From the IMG/VR virus record IMGVR_UViG_3300042375_000763, positions 1-64,000 of that record: a DNA stretch of 64,000 nucleotides, one strand, 5' to 3'. The notes under the pieces were generated by a model, which saw only the letters and a program-made list of their open reading frames with translations, was not told the origin of the DNA and did no database searches. Below, piece by piece: positions 63,971 through 64,000 of the stretch (its first letter is position 1; the number at the start of each line of letters is the position of its first letter). The stretch comes from a virus. A program made the position numbers and the translations under genes.

Positions 63971-64000
63971 TTATCTCGCTTTCAATAATATATCTGAGAA

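Overview
This window is one continuous piece of a T4-like marine myovirus genome. It carries T4-type replication and recombination genes in T4 order (33-59-32-uvsX-41), both topoisomerase subunits, an ART gene, TATAAATA late promoters and a dense field of tiny early genes. Almost everything is read on the minus strand; only two GIY-YIG homing endonuclease genes are on the plus strand. The likely host is an alphaproteobacterium, not a cyanobacterium. The tmRNA gene is circularly permuted in the alphaproteobacterial manner, tRNA-His has A73 and no G-1, a DUF1127 protein is present, and no photosystem gene is seen. All function calls come from reading motifs in the sequence; no database search was run.

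Layout. 1-2.3 kb: partial virion-type nucleotidyltransferase-domain protein. 2.4-8.9 kb: ten-gene glycan cassette with three sialyltransferase-fold (GT29-like) paralogues, two further glycosyltransferases, an aminotransferase / dehydrogenase / LpxA-like acyltransferase set and a capsule-type (Kdo-transferase-like) enzyme. 9-16 kb: DUF1127 protein with a chain of micro-ORFs, a fibre-like protein and three proteins sharing a capsid-targeting-like N-terminus (KxDG ligase-like, HAD phosphatase, possible nuclease), then gp41. 16.3-21 kb: uvsX broken by a naturally split intein with a GIY-YIG gene between the halves, gp32, gp59, gp33. 21-30 kb: host-metabolism genes (bilin reductase, heme oxygenase, pstS, kdsA, cupin, outer-membrane barrel, 17-kDa-antigen-like protein) and a permuted tmRNA. 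30-33.9 kb: RNase H-like protein, phosphatase, ornithine decarboxylase, Dps. 31.7-47.4 kb: a very large tRNA cluster of about 28 recognisable tRNAs, several circularly permuted or aberrant tRNAs and about a dozen closed-stem RNAs, interleaved with small genes. 47.6-64 kb: early-gene field with topoisomerase subunits, RlaP-like nucleotidyltransferase, Pth2, thymidine kinase, HAD_SAK-like protein, SleB-like hydrolase, ADP-ribosyltransferase and macrodomain.

How the parts fit. Small early genes and tRNA blocks are fired by about 20 copies of one strong sigma70-type promoter (TTGACA-N17-TATACT-GATTCTATAAGG). Untranslated tRNA leaders also carry rrn-like boxA elements, suggesting antitermination. 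Translation support is a theme: tRNAs, tmRNA and Pth2, plus possible RNA-repair enzymes.

The most unusual feature is that the tmRNA and at least two tRNAs (Phe-GAA and an Arg-like TCG) are encoded with the 3' half before the 5' half. The tmRNA and tRNA-Phe share a homologous ~97-nt structured intervening RNA. The permuted tRNAs lie inside a repeat family bounded by GGATCA/TGATCC arms. I know of no bacterial or phage precedent for permuted tRNA genes.
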